DNA from: Candidatus Hydrogenedentota bacterium
GTDB lineage: Bacteria > Hydrogenedentota > Hydrogenedentia > Hydrogenedentales > SLHB01
Assembly (NCBI GenBank): GCA_013359265.1
Contig: JABWCD010000006.1
Span: forward strand, 265,526 to 329,525
Reading direction: 5' to 3'
Length of the DNA stretch: 64,000 bases
Shown here: one piece after another, positions 52,152 to 61,355 of the stretch
How positions within the stretch are numbered: position 1 is the stretch's first letter
Layout of the letters: every line of letters starts with the position of its first letter
Translations under genes and position numbers: made by a program
Notes under the pieces: generated by a model
What the model saw: the letters and a program-made list of their open reading frames with translations, nothing else
What the model was told of the DNA's origin: nothing
Database searches by the model: none

Positions 52152-52495
52152 GGCGTCTCCGGCCGCGCCGACGGTGCGATCGACTCGATTGGCCTGCCGG
52201 ATTCGAGCGAACGGACGACTGCATCGAGGATGGGCTCGATGTCCTCCTCCTCCACGCCGGACAGCCAAATGTTGTCGGGGAAGATCATGATGTTAGGCCC
52301 ATCCTCGCACTTGTCCATGCAACCGGATGCGCTCACGCGCACGGCGGGTTTTAGTCCGCGCGCCTTGACCCTTTCCTTCAGCGCGTCGCGCAAATCGCAT
52401 CCGCCGCCGTACGCGCAACTGATGCGTTCGCCCGGATCGCGGCGGTTGGTGCAAACAAAGATGATCTTTTCGTACGGAAGTTCGTTGGTTAGCAT
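52148..52495 (-). CDS. Thioredoxin-like [2Fe-2S] ferredoxin
   Basis: 115 residues from ATG at 52495. Cluster ligands follow the C-x(11)-C ... C-x(3)-C pattern: C15 (FVCTNRR), C27 (ISCAYGG), C59 and C63 (SGCMDKC), with an extra C33. This is the thioredoxin-fold ferredoxin type also found in hydrogenase and Complex-I NuoE-like subunits, here as a small soluble electron carrier. It follows the DUF1572 gene by 11 bp. Its redox partner is unknown. Confidence 0.92.
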   Translation of the reverse strand: MLTNELPYEKIIFVCTNRRDPGERISCAYGGGCDLRDALKERVKARGLKPAVRVSASGCMDKCEDGPNIMIFPDNIWLSGVEEEDIEPILDAVVRSLESGRPIESIAPSARPETP

Positions 52496-52506
52496 GGCGT
52501 GTAGTC

Positions 52507-53037
52507 TCAGTCGCGTTTGGACGGTATATAGTCCTTCGATTGCCCTCGCGCGATGGAGAGGGTCTGCCATGTGTCGCCCTTTCGCATGCGGGCGAGATAG
52601 ACGATTTGGCCGACGTGGTACGGGACGTGCGCGAGTTGGCGGTTGATGGCGTCGAGGGCATTGAGCTTTTCGCCGCGGATGACGATATCGCGCATAAGAT
52701 CGCCGGGCGTAAGCGATTCTATTGCGCCGATCAGGCACGCCCAGCCTTGTTCCCACTTCTGGAGCAGCGACTGCTTATCTCCCGTATCGGGTTCGACAAA
52801 TTCGCCGTCACGATCGCGCCACGGTTTGTCGCCGTCGCTTGTGAGGAAATCGGTCCAGCGCGACATCATATTGCCGTGGAGATGCTGGACGATGACGGCG
52901 ATGCTGTTCGATTCGGGGCCGGGAGTCCAAATGATGTCCTCGTCGGAGAGCTGCGCGAGGGCCTTGTCGCCGAGCGATTTCGCGTTGCGAAAGCGAAAGA
53001 GTACGGAATCGAGGTAGGTTGTGGCGATGTCAGTCAT
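52507..53037 (-). CDS. DUF1572 / DinB-superfamily protein
   Basis: 176 residues. The four-helix-bundle metal site is visible: QHLHGNMMSRW (His near 52-54) and INRQLAHVPYHVGQIVYLAR (H137, H141). The motif order DEDIIWTPGPESNSIAVIVQHLHGN is typical of DUF1572. Function unproven. Relatives are thiol-dependent transferases. It lies upstream of the ferredoxin and 82 bp downstream of the M20 peptidase on the same strand. Confidence 0.92.
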   Translation of the reverse strand: MTDIATTYLDSVLFRFRNAKSLGDKALAQLSDEDIIWTPGPESNSIAVIVQHLHGNMMSRWTDFLTSDGDKPWRDRDGEFVEPDTGDKQSLLQKWEQGWACLIGAIESLTPGDLMRDIVIRGEKLNALDAINRQLAHVPYHVGQIVYLARMRKGDTWQTLSIARGQSKDYIPSKRD

Positions 53038-53119
53038 TTTGAATCAACCTATAGGAGCAATGGCGCGTATTGTCCGGGATGTGGTCGGCACGCCAATTTC
53101 GCTGCAGTTGCACGGGGCG

Positions 53120-54304
53120 CTATTTCGCAGCGAGGAAGCGCAAGGCCAGGTTCGACATCAGCCGCATGGCTACCGGAATCGGCCCATCGCCGAAATTGTA
53201 TTTAGGGCTGTGCAACGGCGGATATGGCGCGTCGTTGCGCGGATTCACGCCGACGCACACGAACGCGCCGGGCGTTTTCTGAAGGTAATACGCGAAGTCT
53301 TCCGCGCCCATGTATGGCGCATCAAATTGCGTCACGCTCTCGCCGCCAAACAGATCGCGGCCCGTTTCAATGACGAACTGCGTCATCGCGGGATCGTTGT
53401 ACAAGGGCGGATAGCGGTTCTCCGAGAAGTGCACGTCGACGCGCGCGCGCATCGACGCCGCGGTGTGTTCGGCGATGCGGCGGATCGATTCCTCGATGCG
53501 CAGGTGCTGCGCGTCGTTCAGGCTGCGGTATGTGCCTTCCAGCACGGCGCTCTCGGGAATGATGTTCGTCGCGGAGCCCGCGTGGAACTTTGCTACGCTC
53601 ACAACGCCGGCGTCCCACGGGTTTGTTTCGCGGCTGACAATGGTCTGGAACGCCGTCGTGATGTGCGCGCCGACAGAAATGGGATCGATGCCCGCCGCGG
53701 GGTCCGCCGCGTGGCACCCTTTTCCATGGACCACGAGCCTGAAGACGCCGGCGCCCGCGAGCATGGGCCCGGAACGTATGCCGATGTGTCCCACGGGCAG
53801 CGTCGGCCACCCGTGCAAGGCAAACGCGGCGTCAACGCCGTCGAGCACGCCCTCTTCGACAATCAATCGCCCGCCCGCCGCTTCTTCTTCGCCCGGCTGG
53901 AACACGAACTTCACTGTACCCTTGATGCGGTCGCGGTGCGTTGCCAGCGTCTTCACGACGCCGCACATGCATGCGCTGTGGCCGTCGTGCCCGCAGGCGT
54001 GCATACGATTCGTTATCTTCGACGCGTAGGGAAGGCCGGTATCCTCCTGAATTTCGAGCGCGTCCATGTCCGCGCGGAGCAGGACCGTCTTGCCGGGCGA
54101 AGCGCCTTCGAGCGTTGCGACGATCCCGGTGCCTTTTGCGTAGCCGCGCTTGTAGGGGACGCCGGTCGTATCGAGGAATTTGGCGATGCGATCGGAGGTC
54201 CACTTTTCCTCGAATCGAATCTCGGGATGTTCATGCAATTCGTGCCGCAGCGAGGCGATTTCGGGCACGAGAGAATCGATGGTTTGCGAAAGATCGGCGT
54301 TCAT
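53120..54304 (-). CDS. M20D-family amidohydrolase/peptidase
   Basis: 394 residues from ATG at 54304. Zinc-ligand and catalytic blocks: LRADMDALEI, MHACGHDGHSACM, FVFQPGEEEAAGGRLIVEEG, MGAEDFAYYL and a late LHSPKYNFGD. This is the M20D group, which deacylates N-acyl amino acids or hippurate and indole-acetyl conjugates. No signal peptide, so it is cytoplasmic. It sits between a CBS-domain gene and DUF1572 on the same strand. Confidence 0.94.
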   Translation of the reverse strand: MNADLSQTIDSLVPEIASLRHELHEHPEIRFEEKWTSDRIAKFLDTTGVPYKRGYAKGTGIVATLEGASPGKTVLLRADMDALEIQEDTGLPYASKITNRMHACGHDGHSACMCGVVKTLATHRDRIKGTVKFVFQPGEEEAAGGRLIVEEGVLDGVDAAFALHGWPTLPVGHIGIRSGPMLAGAGVFRLVVHGKGCHAADPAAGIDPISVGAHITTAFQTIVSRETNPWDAGVVSVAKFHAGSATNIIPESAVLEGTYRSLNDAQHLRIEESIRRIAEHTAASMRARVDVHFSENRYPPLYNDPAMTQFVIETGRDLFGGESVTQFDAPYMGAEDFAYYLQKTPGAFVCVGVNPRNDAPYPPLHSPKYNFGDGPIPVAMRLMSNLALRFLAAK

Positions 54305-54423
54305 GACGTGACTGCCTTGCAGAGATTTCGCGCCGCCCGCATACGAACTCCGCACCGCAGGGGGCGCCTCTCGGCAGACTAGCCGATTAACGGGTCAACT
54401 GCAACCTCGGCGGATTGCACAGT

Positions 54424-54963
54424 CTAGCTGTGAAGCCGATCCCGCATCACCGCGGCAAAGTGCTTGGGGTCGAACCGCCCCACGAGGCGCTGCCGTTCCT
54501 CGATAGAATTGGGGTTGGACTGCATTTTCAGCTTCTCGTCCTCGCGCGCACGGTCGCGCGCAAAGTCGCGCTGCAATTGCTGAATGCCGCGCAGCATGTC
54601 CTGACGGCTGATGCGCCCGACCGGCTTTCCATTTTCAAGCACGGGCAAGACCGCGAAGTTGGTGTCCAGGAACTGCTTGGCGACGGTAAACAGGTCCATA
54701 TCCGTTGTGACGACGGCCTTGGGCTCGGACATATAGTCACGCACGCACCCGGATGCAAGACCTTGATAGGCGGCGTTCGAGATGACGCGCAGGCAGTCCT
54801 TTTCCGTCAGGATTCCAAGGAGGTTGCCGTCGCTGTCGAGCACCGGGGCGCCTGCTGCGCGCTTGTTTTCGAGCACGTCGATGGCTTCGTAGATTTCCAT
54901 GTCCGGCCGCAGCGTCGCAAACCAGGTCGACATGCAATCTCGTGCAGTGGGAATCTTGTGCAT
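54424..54963 (-). CDS. Two-CBS-domain protein
   Basis: 179 residues with two CBS motifs: residues about 8-65 (LRPDMEIYEAIDVLENKRAAGAPVLDSDGNLLGILTEKDCL) and about 75-130 (TDMDLFTVAKQFLDTNFAVLPVLENGKPVGRISRQDML). The pair probably binds an adenine nucleotide as an energy sensor. The C-terminal helix (QQLQRDFARDRAREDEKLKMQ) is charged. Cytoplasmic. The target is unknown. Confidence 0.93.
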   Translation of the reverse strand: MHKIPTARDCMSTWFATLRPDMEIYEAIDVLENKRAAGAPVLDSDGNLLGILTEKDCLRVISNAAYQGLASGCVRDYMSEPKAVVTTDMDLFTVAKQFLDTNFAVLPVLENGKPVGRISRQDMLRGIQQLQRDFARDRAREDEKLKMQSNPNSIEERQRLVGRFDPKHFAAVMRDRLHS

Positions 54964-55175
54964 GGCCCGTCACTCCCGTTCGGTTGCCCAGCCCGTACGT
55001 CGCGCCCAGTCACGCTTCACTTCCCACCTAGAGTGTACCACTCGGAGCCGGATCGTTAAAGGAAAATTTTCACGAAATATGCGCAAATCGCGACATTTTG
55101 CACGAATGTCTCGGTTTGAATACGTGGGCATATCCGGACTAAAACATCACGATCGAACTTGCGGGGGCTTAATTT

Positions 55176-56588
55176 ATGCCGAACAAGAATCTTTCTCGGC
55201 GAGAAGTGCTTCGTGCGCTAACCGGCGCTGCCGCTGCGGCAGGCGCGTCCTGCGCCACTACGGGCGGGCGCGCATCGCGGCGGCCCAATTTCGTCGTCGT
55301 CTTCTCCGATGACCACACATACCGCGCGGTGGGCTACAACAATCCCTCGGTAAAGACGCCGAACATGGATCGCATCGCGCGCGGCGGGGCAATTATCGAT
55401 CAGTGCTATGTTGCGTCCCCAATCTGTGTGGCGAGCCGGGCGAGCATCATGAGCGGACTTTTCCCCCAGCAGCATGGGGCCGTTGGGCTGGACGCAACCG
55501 GGTTCCAGAAGTGTGTCGTCGAGGAGAAGCGGTACAAGACGTTTGCGCAGGTCCTGGCCGATTCGGGATATGCGACCGCGTTTTGCGGCAAGTCGCATCT
55601 CGGGGACCCGAAGGCATATGGATTCACCGAGGGCAAGGAGAACAACGACGTATACGACGTCGAGAGTTTCGATTTTGCGAAAGAGTTTCTGGCGTCACGC
55701 ACCGGTCGTGACGAACCATACCTATTGTGGGTCGCGCCGCACCAGCCGCACGTTCCGCTGCTGCCGGCACAGGAATGGCTGGACTTGTATGACGTAAACA
55801 ACTTGCACGTCGATCCAAACTTCCGCGAGTCGCCGCCCGCGGAAAGCATCTACAACCAAGGTGTGCCTGGAGAACGGTATTACCGCGACACGGCATTCAC
55901 AAAGAACTACAAGAGCCTTTCGTCTGGACCGCCGCGGACGAAAGAGCAGGTCCGCGATTTCATGCACGCCTACTACGCGACGATCTCGCACCTCGACGAG
56001 CAAATCGGCGAGTTGTTCGATTTCGTGCAGAAATCGGACGAGTCCTGGCGGACGACATTTATCTATCTCGCGGACAATGGTTACCACCTTGGCAACCACG
56101 GTCTCGGCAACAAGATCACGATGCACGAGGAGTCTGTGCGCGTGCCGATGTTCGCGCACGGGTATGGGGTGCGGAGGCCCGGCACGCGGATTCGGTCGCT
56201 TGTTTCCAGCCTGGACATTTACCCGACCTTGCTGGACTTTGCGGGCATCAACCTGCCGGAGCACCTGATGGGCGCGTCGTTGCGGCAAGCGCTGAAGTAT
56301 CCGGAGCGATCGAACTGCCGCTATGTCGCCAGCGAGTGCGTGGGTGTGGGCGGCAAAGCCGGGCAGGGACATCGTATGGTGCGGTCGGGCGATTTGAAAT
56401 ACGTGATGACCGATTCGAACGAAGAAGCGCTGTTCGATGAAGCAACCGATCCCTACGAGCTGAGCAATATCGTCGCCGATCCGCGATATGCGTCGGACCT
56501 TTCGACGCTTTGCGAACACATGCGCACCTGGATGGAACGTGTCGGCGACACGCACGCGCCACCACCAAGGCAACGGGCAGGATTCTAG
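55176..56588 (+). CDS. Tat-exported arylsulfatase-type sulfatase
   Basis: 470 residues. The N-terminus LSRREVLRALTGAAAAAGASC has a twin-arginine motif and a Cys26 that could be lipidated. The metal-binding DD is in VVFSDDHTYRAVGY. The formylglycine motif is C84-V-A-S-R88 (CxAxR, a permitted variant of CxPxR), which needs a formylglycine-generating enzyme encoded elsewhere. Further conserved parts are GKSHLGDP, ADNGYHLGNHGLGNK, and the C-terminal LYDP-like ATDPYELSNI. It probably cleaves sulfate esters of polysaccharides outside the cytoplasm. Confidence 0.95.
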   Translation: MPNKNLSRREVLRALTGAAAAAGASCATTGGRASRRPNFVVVFSDDHTYRAVGYNNPSVKTPNMDRIARGGAIIDQCYVASPICVASRASIMSGLFPQQHGAVGLDATGFQKCVVEEKRYKTFAQVLADSGYATAFCGKSHLGDPKAYGFTEGKENNDVYDVESFDFAKEFLASRTGRDEPYLLWVAPHQPHVPLLPAQEWLDLYDVNNLHVDPNFRESPPAESIYNQGVPGERYYRDTAFTKNYKSLSSGPPRTKEQVRDFMHAYYATISHLDEQIGELFDFVQKSDESWRTTFIYLADNGYHLGNHGLGNKITMHEESVRVPMFAHGYGVRRPGTRIRSLVSSLDIYPTLLDFAGINLPEHLMGASLRQALKYPERSNCRYVASECVGVGGKAGQGHRMVRSGDLKYVMTDSNEEALFDEATDPYELSNIVADPRYASDLSTLCEHMRTWMERVGDTHAPPPRQRAGF

Positions 56589-56879
56589 AAATCTTGGACT
56601 TTGGACTTGGCCCGCAATGGCGATGGCTTGCCGCATATCCATAAAGGTGTCTTTCGCGAGCATGATTGGATAAAGGACGAAAAGGACAGAAACGGCCAAG
56701 AAGGCGAGCGAAGGCAGTCCTGCGGTTTTTTGGCGGTATTCATCGCGCTCCATGCGCACCCGGCGAAACCGACGCACGAACTTCGTAATGCCGGGCCGGG
56801 TTCGGCCACGGGCGAGCGACGGCGGATCCAATCGAGAAACGAATCAGAGTTCCAAGGTTGCTTTGGTTAGAGCAAGTCA
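56589..56879. other. Non-coding stretch after the sulfatase
   Basis: No credible gene on either strand. It starts with an ATCTTGGACTTTGGACTTGG run related to the ATTTTGG simple repeats. Reverse-strand frames here are continuations of the sulfatase antisense and have no protein features. Confidence 0.5.
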
Positions 56880-57175
56880 AGAAATAGCGTAGCTTCAGGC
56901 GCGGGCATTGCAGGGTGACAAAGGCAAATACTCGATTCCGATTCGCCGCGGCGAACGAGTCGTCATGTACTGAGTTCCCCCTGAGATTATGAAAACTTGA
57001 GCGGTGCGCTTTCAGCGCGCGGTGATAGGGGCGTGGACATTTTCCAGGGGCGATGCCCCTGGCCAGGGTTGCGTTGCGCCGTTGGCGCGCGGGACGAATT
57101 GCGCATTCTCGCAATAGCAATAGATAGATCAATTCCGGCAGCCACGTAATTGCTGGATTTGCCGTAGCTTCGCCA
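56880..57175. repeat. About 285-bp structured repeat, copy 2 (inverted relative to 21999-22285)
   Basis: Its reverse complement aligns along its length with the 22.0-22.3 kb copy, including ACGAGTCGTCATG, the CCAGGGGC-GAT-GCCCCTGG stem-loop, CATTTTCCAGGGG and GGCAGCCACGTAA, with scattered substitutions. Both copies are intergenic. Confidence 0.75.
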
Positions 57176-57654
57176 TTCAACACATTTCGCCGTCGCTGCC
57201 CGTGTAACGCCTTCTCCCTGGGGCTGTACTGTGTGCGTCGGTTGGGTGTCCGTGATTTGGCTTACCGCCGTGGGCGGGGCGTGTGGAACATCTGTGCCGG
57301 AGGACCATGCGTTTGTGCCCGCCCATGGCGTTTTACCGCCGCAACGCGCTTCGCGCTGCGCTGCCGGGACCGCGTAACACCGGCCCGGACAGTGGCCTGG
57401 ACTGGAAGGGACGCGCCGCGAGCGTGCGGAAGACCTAGCTGACTCCGGGATCGACGGCCATAGGCCGTTGCTCGACAGGCGGGCAAACGCCGATAGGCGT
57501 GGGCCGCCCAGCAGTGAGGCGCTAGAGCGGGGAGCGGGCGCGTGTAAACCCCGTGCGCGCGCCCGCCTCCATACATATTTCGTTGGGAAGCGAATGTGGG
57601 AAGAGGGCGCGCCAGACACGAGACGTTAATGGGAAGTTAGCGTGGAAAAAATGT
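57176..57654. other. Hairpin-rich GC-rich non-coding stretch
   Basis: Several imperfect inverted repeats are visible, for example GCCGTGGGCGGGGC (57267-57280) against GCCCGCCCATGGC (57317-57329), and short CGGCCATAGGCCG and CGCCGATAGGCG stems near 57450-57500. No RNase P, 6S, tmRNA or SRP signature was found, and no convincing open frame. Confidence 0.5.
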
Positions 57655-57751
57655 GAGTGAAGCCCGATCGGGGCAGACAGGCACATCGCCGCAAGGGAAT
57701 AACAGGTCCAGGCCCCCTGCCCTTGTGGTCTGTCCCGATCGGACTTCACTC
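57655..57751. repeat. 97-bp hairpin element
   Basis: The first 24 bp (GAGTGAAGCCCGATCGGGGC...) pair with the last 24 bp (ending CGATCGGACTTCACTC) with two mismatches that allow G-U pairing. Inside, CCGCAAGGG (57689-57697) pairs with CCCTTGTGG (57720-57728) with one mismatch. The element lies between the sulfatase and the convergent Reg_prop gene. Confidence 0.75.
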
Positions 57752-57907
57752 CATCTACACTACCAAGCGCCAGGCACGCATTTCACCCTCGCGCGTTCGT
57801 CGTCGTATTCGACACGTCGAAAGCCGATATATCGATCCACGAGTACGATGACGCGCAAGAGCGCCAAAACCCAATTCGAGGGGTTCGGTTCACCCTTCAG
57901 GTGTGTA

Positions 57908-60277
57908 TCACTCCTTGATAAACCCGTGATACAAGCCCATGTAGTACGGCATCAAGAACACCGCGCCATCCGCCAGTTGGCTACCGTCGCCCCCATAGTT
58001 CAGCGACCACGGGTTCGTGTTCCAGTGACCGAAATGCCGCTCATCAACCGGCAGCACTTTGCCGTTCACACGGTAGCCCTGCGCCTGGCGCATGACGTCC
58101 GCCGCGGGCTCGACGGGGTCGCCGCGTTGCACACGAGGCAGCGGAATGATGTCGAGCCGGTGTCCATTTTTGTGTTCCCAGTTGAACCGGTCCAGCGGAA
58201 ACCGCTTTAGCGTGTCCACGGCGTCTTCGAGCCAGCCATCCCACGGATCGATTCTCCACTCGTTGTACGCGTTCGTAAACGTCGCGCCCTGGCCGACGGC
58301 GGCATAGGCGAAGTTGAAAAAAGGATTCATCTCCGGCCATTCGGTCGCCATGTAGCGGTAGAACGCGTAGGTCATGCGCTTCTTGAGATCGTCGTCTTTT
58401 GTGTACTTGACGATGTTGTAGTAACACATGATGGCCATTTCGTCGTCGGAATGGTTGCCACTGCCGAAGCCGTGCTGCAGCTTGGCGACGATCGCGTTTG
58501 TATCGTAACTATGCTCGTTGCGCAGCGTGTCGATGGCCTTTGTGTACGCGGCATCTCCGGTCATGTGTTCCGCGACCGTGAGATACGAGAGCATGCTGAG
58601 CGAGTTCAAGCCGCGCTCGACGGACCAGAGCGGGTTCCGGTTGACCTGCTTCGGACTGTACACCGCCCAGCGCGTTGGGGTCCCGTCATGATCGACAAGG
58701 CAGAAGTCGTTGCGTACCAAATGGTCCGTAATGTCTTTGACGACCCTGCGCACGCGTTCCTTTTCTTCGTCTGTATCGGCGACTAGATCGTAGTACGCCG
58801 CGTAGAAAAAGTAGTGGCCGTCGAGTTCGTCGGAACTTGTATCGGTCTTGTACCAAAACTTCTTGTCCTTGGTGAGCGGCCATCGCGGCACGTAGGCCTT
58901 CCACAGCGTGTCGTCCTCTTGTTCCTTCTGTTGGCCTGCGAGCGTGTAGTTTGGCCGCTGATTGGGATCGGGCTCGGTTGTTGGCATTACCGTGCGCGCG
59001 ACGAACCCCGGCTGCTGCTTCACTTCGCCATCGACCGGCGCAACGCTGAGGAACCGCAGCGCCTCGAACGCCTGTTTCGCGCGCGCTTTGGCTTTCGGGT
59101 CCTTCGTAGCGGCGTACGCGAAGCATTCGCCCGCGCCATACATGCCGGTCCAGAGGCCGTCGTTGTCGCTGTCGGTATTCTTGTGCGCGGACTTGTCGCC
59201 GGGCTTCTCGACCGAACACCCGAGCACGTACTGGTATTCGGTGCGGCGGTGGTACTTGTCAATTTCGTCCTCGTACCACTTGGCTTTTTCGGCGAGCGTC
59301 ATGGGGCGACGTTCGATGAGACCCACGCCCTCCGGAGAAGCGAGCCACGCGCTTCCCTTGGCATCTACGGCTACCGCACGAATCGTGTCGCTGGGCGCCC
59401 AGCGGCGGCCCTGACGATAGTTCCACGTGCCGTTCTCGAAGCGAATCGCGCCCATCGTCGTGGCAAACCATACCTCGCCCGCGGGCCCGCAGGCGATACC
59501 GGTGAAGTCGTTGAACGGAAGGCCATCTTTGCCTTCGTACAACGTCCACGCGCCGTCATAGCAGGCAGCGCCCTGCGTGCTGGCAAACCACAATTTGCCC
59601 GCCGCGTCGAATGCGGCGCCCCTCACGTTCCGCGGCGCCCAACTACGGCCATCGCTTGCGCTTGGATAGAGCGGATTCCACTTGCCGCTCGCAGGGTCCT
59701 TTTCGAAGAGGCCCGCATCGCCCCCGGCCACTACCGTCGAGTCCGTGCCGCCTGCGACGCAATAGAACGCTTTCGCGCTTCCGGCCATCCCGTCGAGTTC
59801 GTCCTCCGAATACACGTTTCCGCGGCCCACCCATTTCACGCCGCTCGTTGTCGCGAGGTAGATCGCGGTTCCGACGGTGGACATGGCGTTGATGTTTACA
59901 GCCGGGAAGGACGCAAGCGTTTCCGGATTCGCACCGGGGGCCAGGAATGAGATTGTCTCGCCCGATGCCACAGCAACTCCGTCTTTGTACGCAGCTACCG
60001 CGGATACTGCCTCGTTTGTCAGCGGTTTCCATGCGCTGCCGTCGTATTCGGCGAGGCCCTTGTCCGTTCCGGCAAAGACATGGCCGTTTGTGGCGACGGC
60101 GAGCGCGGAAATGTTGTTCGACGGGAGACCATCGTTGCCGGTGTACGTCGCCGCAACGTCCTGTTGATAGGCGCCGACTGTTACGCCCGGCGCCTGCGCC
60201 CACGAAAACGCGCCGGCGAAGACGAACAGCGCCCAGCCAAATACAACACAACCTCTCACTTTATTCTCCTTCGTCAT
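57908..60277 (-). CDS. Secreted Reg_prop beta-propeller / alpha-toroid protein
   Basis: 789 residues from ATG at 60277, starting a signal peptide (VRGCVVFGWALFVFAGAFSWAQA). Residues about 35-320 are Reg_prop/two-component-propeller repeats (YTGNDGLPSNNISALAVATNGHVFAGTDKGLAEYDG, EGKDGLPFNDFTGIACGPAGEVWFATTMGAIRFENGTW). The C-terminal 450 residues form a helical region (DGLWTGMYGAGECFAYAATKDPKAKARAKQAFEALRFL, NPLWSVERGLNSLSMLSYLTVAEHMTG), likely an (alpha/alpha)-toroid as in GH88/GH105 or lyase-type enzymes. No histidine-kinase part is present, unlike hybrid sensors that use Reg_prop domains. Possible polysaccharide-processing enzyme; substrate unknown. Confidence 0.7.
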   Translation of the reverse strand: MTKENKVRGCVVFGWALFVFAGAFSWAQAPGVTVGAYQQDVAATYTGNDGLPSNNISALAVATNGHVFAGTDKGLAEYDGSAWKPLTNEAVSAVAAYKDGVAVASGETISFLAPGANPETLASFPAVNINAMSTVGTAIYLATTSGVKWVGRGNVYSEDELDGMAGSAKAFYCVAGGTDSTVVAGGDAGLFEKDPASGKWNPLYPSASDGRSWAPRNVRGAAFDAAGKLWFASTQGAACYDGAWTLYEGKDGLPFNDFTGIACGPAGEVWFATTMGAIRFENGTWNYRQGRRWAPSDTIRAVAVDAKGSAWLASPEGVGLIERRPMTLAEKAKWYEDEIDKYHRRTEYQYVLGCSVEKPGDKSAHKNTDSDNDGLWTGMYGAGECFAYAATKDPKAKARAKQAFEALRFLSVAPVDGEVKQQPGFVARTVMPTTEPDPNQRPNYTLAGQQKEQEDDTLWKAYVPRWPLTKDKKFWYKTDTSSDELDGHYFFYAAYYDLVADTDEEKERVRRVVKDITDHLVRNDFCLVDHDGTPTRWAVYSPKQVNRNPLWSVERGLNSLSMLSYLTVAEHMTGDAAYTKAIDTLRNEHSYDTNAIVAKLQHGFGSGNHSDDEMAIMCYYNIVKYTKDDDLKKRMTYAFYRYMATEWPEMNPFFNFAYAAVGQGATFTNAYNEWRIDPWDGWLEDAVDTLKRFPLDRFNWEHKNGHRLDIIPLPRVQRGDPVEPAADVMRQAQGYRVNGKVLPVDERHFGHWNTNPWSLNYGGDGSQLADGAVFLMPYYMGLYHGFIKE

Positions 60278-60449
60278 CGGTTTACATGCGCCGCGCCGCG
60301 TTGCCGCGATCGGGCAAGCGGCCCTTCGCGGGTTATAGCATTTCGCCTGGAGACATGCCACTTGTCCGCCCCCGAATGCATCGAGTTGCACTGCACAACG
60401 CGCCGTCGGATACTGAGGGTAGTGGAGCGGTTCGAGAAGGGGGAAAACG

Positions 60450-61355
60450 ATGGAATTCCTACGCACGCCGGACGAACGGTTTGTCAATCTGCCGGGACAT
60501 CCGTTTCAACCGCACTATGCCCGGTACGGCAGGATGCGAATGCACTACGTCGATGAAGGCCCCCCGAACGCGGACACGGTGCTGATGCTTCACGGCGAGC
60601 CGACGTGGTCCTTCCTGTACCGCAAGATGATTCCGATTGTGGCAGGAGTAGGGCACCGCGTCATCGCGCCGGACTTGTTCGGCTTCGGCCGATCGGACAA
60701 ACCAATGGCGCGGGAGGTGTACACGTACCTCTTCCACGTCGAGTCGGTCACGCACCTGATTCAGACGCTCAATTTAACCAGCATTACGCTGGTGTGCCAG
60801 GACTGGGGCGGGTTGATCGGATTGCGCGTGGCGGCGGAACACCCTGATCGTTTCGCTCGTATCGTCGCGGCAAACACGTTCCTGCCCACGGGCGACCAGA
60901 AGTTGCCGGACGCGTTCTTCCAGTGGCGCGAATTCTCGCAGACGGTGCCGGTGTTCGACGTGGGGCGAATCATCACAATGGGGTGCGCGCAGGGTGTCGC
61001 GGACGAAATCGTCGCGGCGTACGACGCGCCGTTTCCTGACGAATCGTACAAGGCGGGGGCGCGCGCGTTTCCCACGTTGGTGCCGGCTTCGCCGGACGAT
61101 CCCGCGGCGGCCGCCAATCGGCGGGCGTGGGACGTTCTGAAATCGTGGGAGAAACCGTTCCTGACGGCGTTCAGCGATGGCGATCCCATTACGGCGGGCG
61201 GTGACACGGCGTTCCAGAAGTTGGTCCCCGGGTGCGCGGGCCAATCGCACACGACGATTACCGGAGCAGGGCATTTCCTTCAGGAAGACAAGGGCGAGGA
61301 ACTCGCGAAGGCGGTCGTGGATTTTATCGCCGCGACACCGCCCCCTACAACATAA
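60450..61355 (+). CDS. Haloalkane dehalogenase-like alpha/beta hydrolase
   Basis: 301 residues; a GAAGGGGG ribosome-binding site precedes the ATG. The oxyanion region is LMLHGEPTWSFLYR, the nucleophile elbow CQDWGG has Asp118 followed by halide-binding Trp119, Trp159 is in FFQWREFS, the acid Asp245 in FSDGDPIT, and the His275 in GAGHFLQED. This set matches type-I haloalkane dehalogenases (DhlA/DmbB type), which hydrolyse carbon-halogen bonds. Many homologues are also annotated as epoxide hydrolases, so activity is inferred. Its 3 prime end overlaps convergent pgeF by 11 bp. Confidence 0.88.
   Translation: MEFLRTPDERFVNLPGHPFQPHYARYGRMRMHYVDEGPPNADTVLMLHGEPTWSFLYRKMIPIVAGVGHRVIAPDLFGFGRSDKPMAREVYTYLFHVESVTHLIQTLNLTSITLVCQDWGGLIGLRVAAEHPDRFARIVAANTFLPTGDQKLPDAFFQWREFSQTVPVFDVGRIITMGCAQGVADEIVAAYDAPFPDESYKAGARAFPTLVPASPDDPAAAANRRAWDVLKSWEKPFLTAFSDGDPITAGGDTAFQKLVPGCAGQSHTTITGAGHFLQEDKGEELAKAVVDFIAATPPPTT

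Noticed and set aside
55722..56831. 369-residue minus-strand gene opposite the sulfatase
   Set aside because: It is the reverse strand of the sulfatase plus intergenic repeat, with no recognisable domain and shadow-like composition.
57176..57654. Housekeeping RNA such as RNase P RNA or 6S RNA
   Set aside because: Strong hairpins are present, but the conserved core sequences of those RNAs are not.
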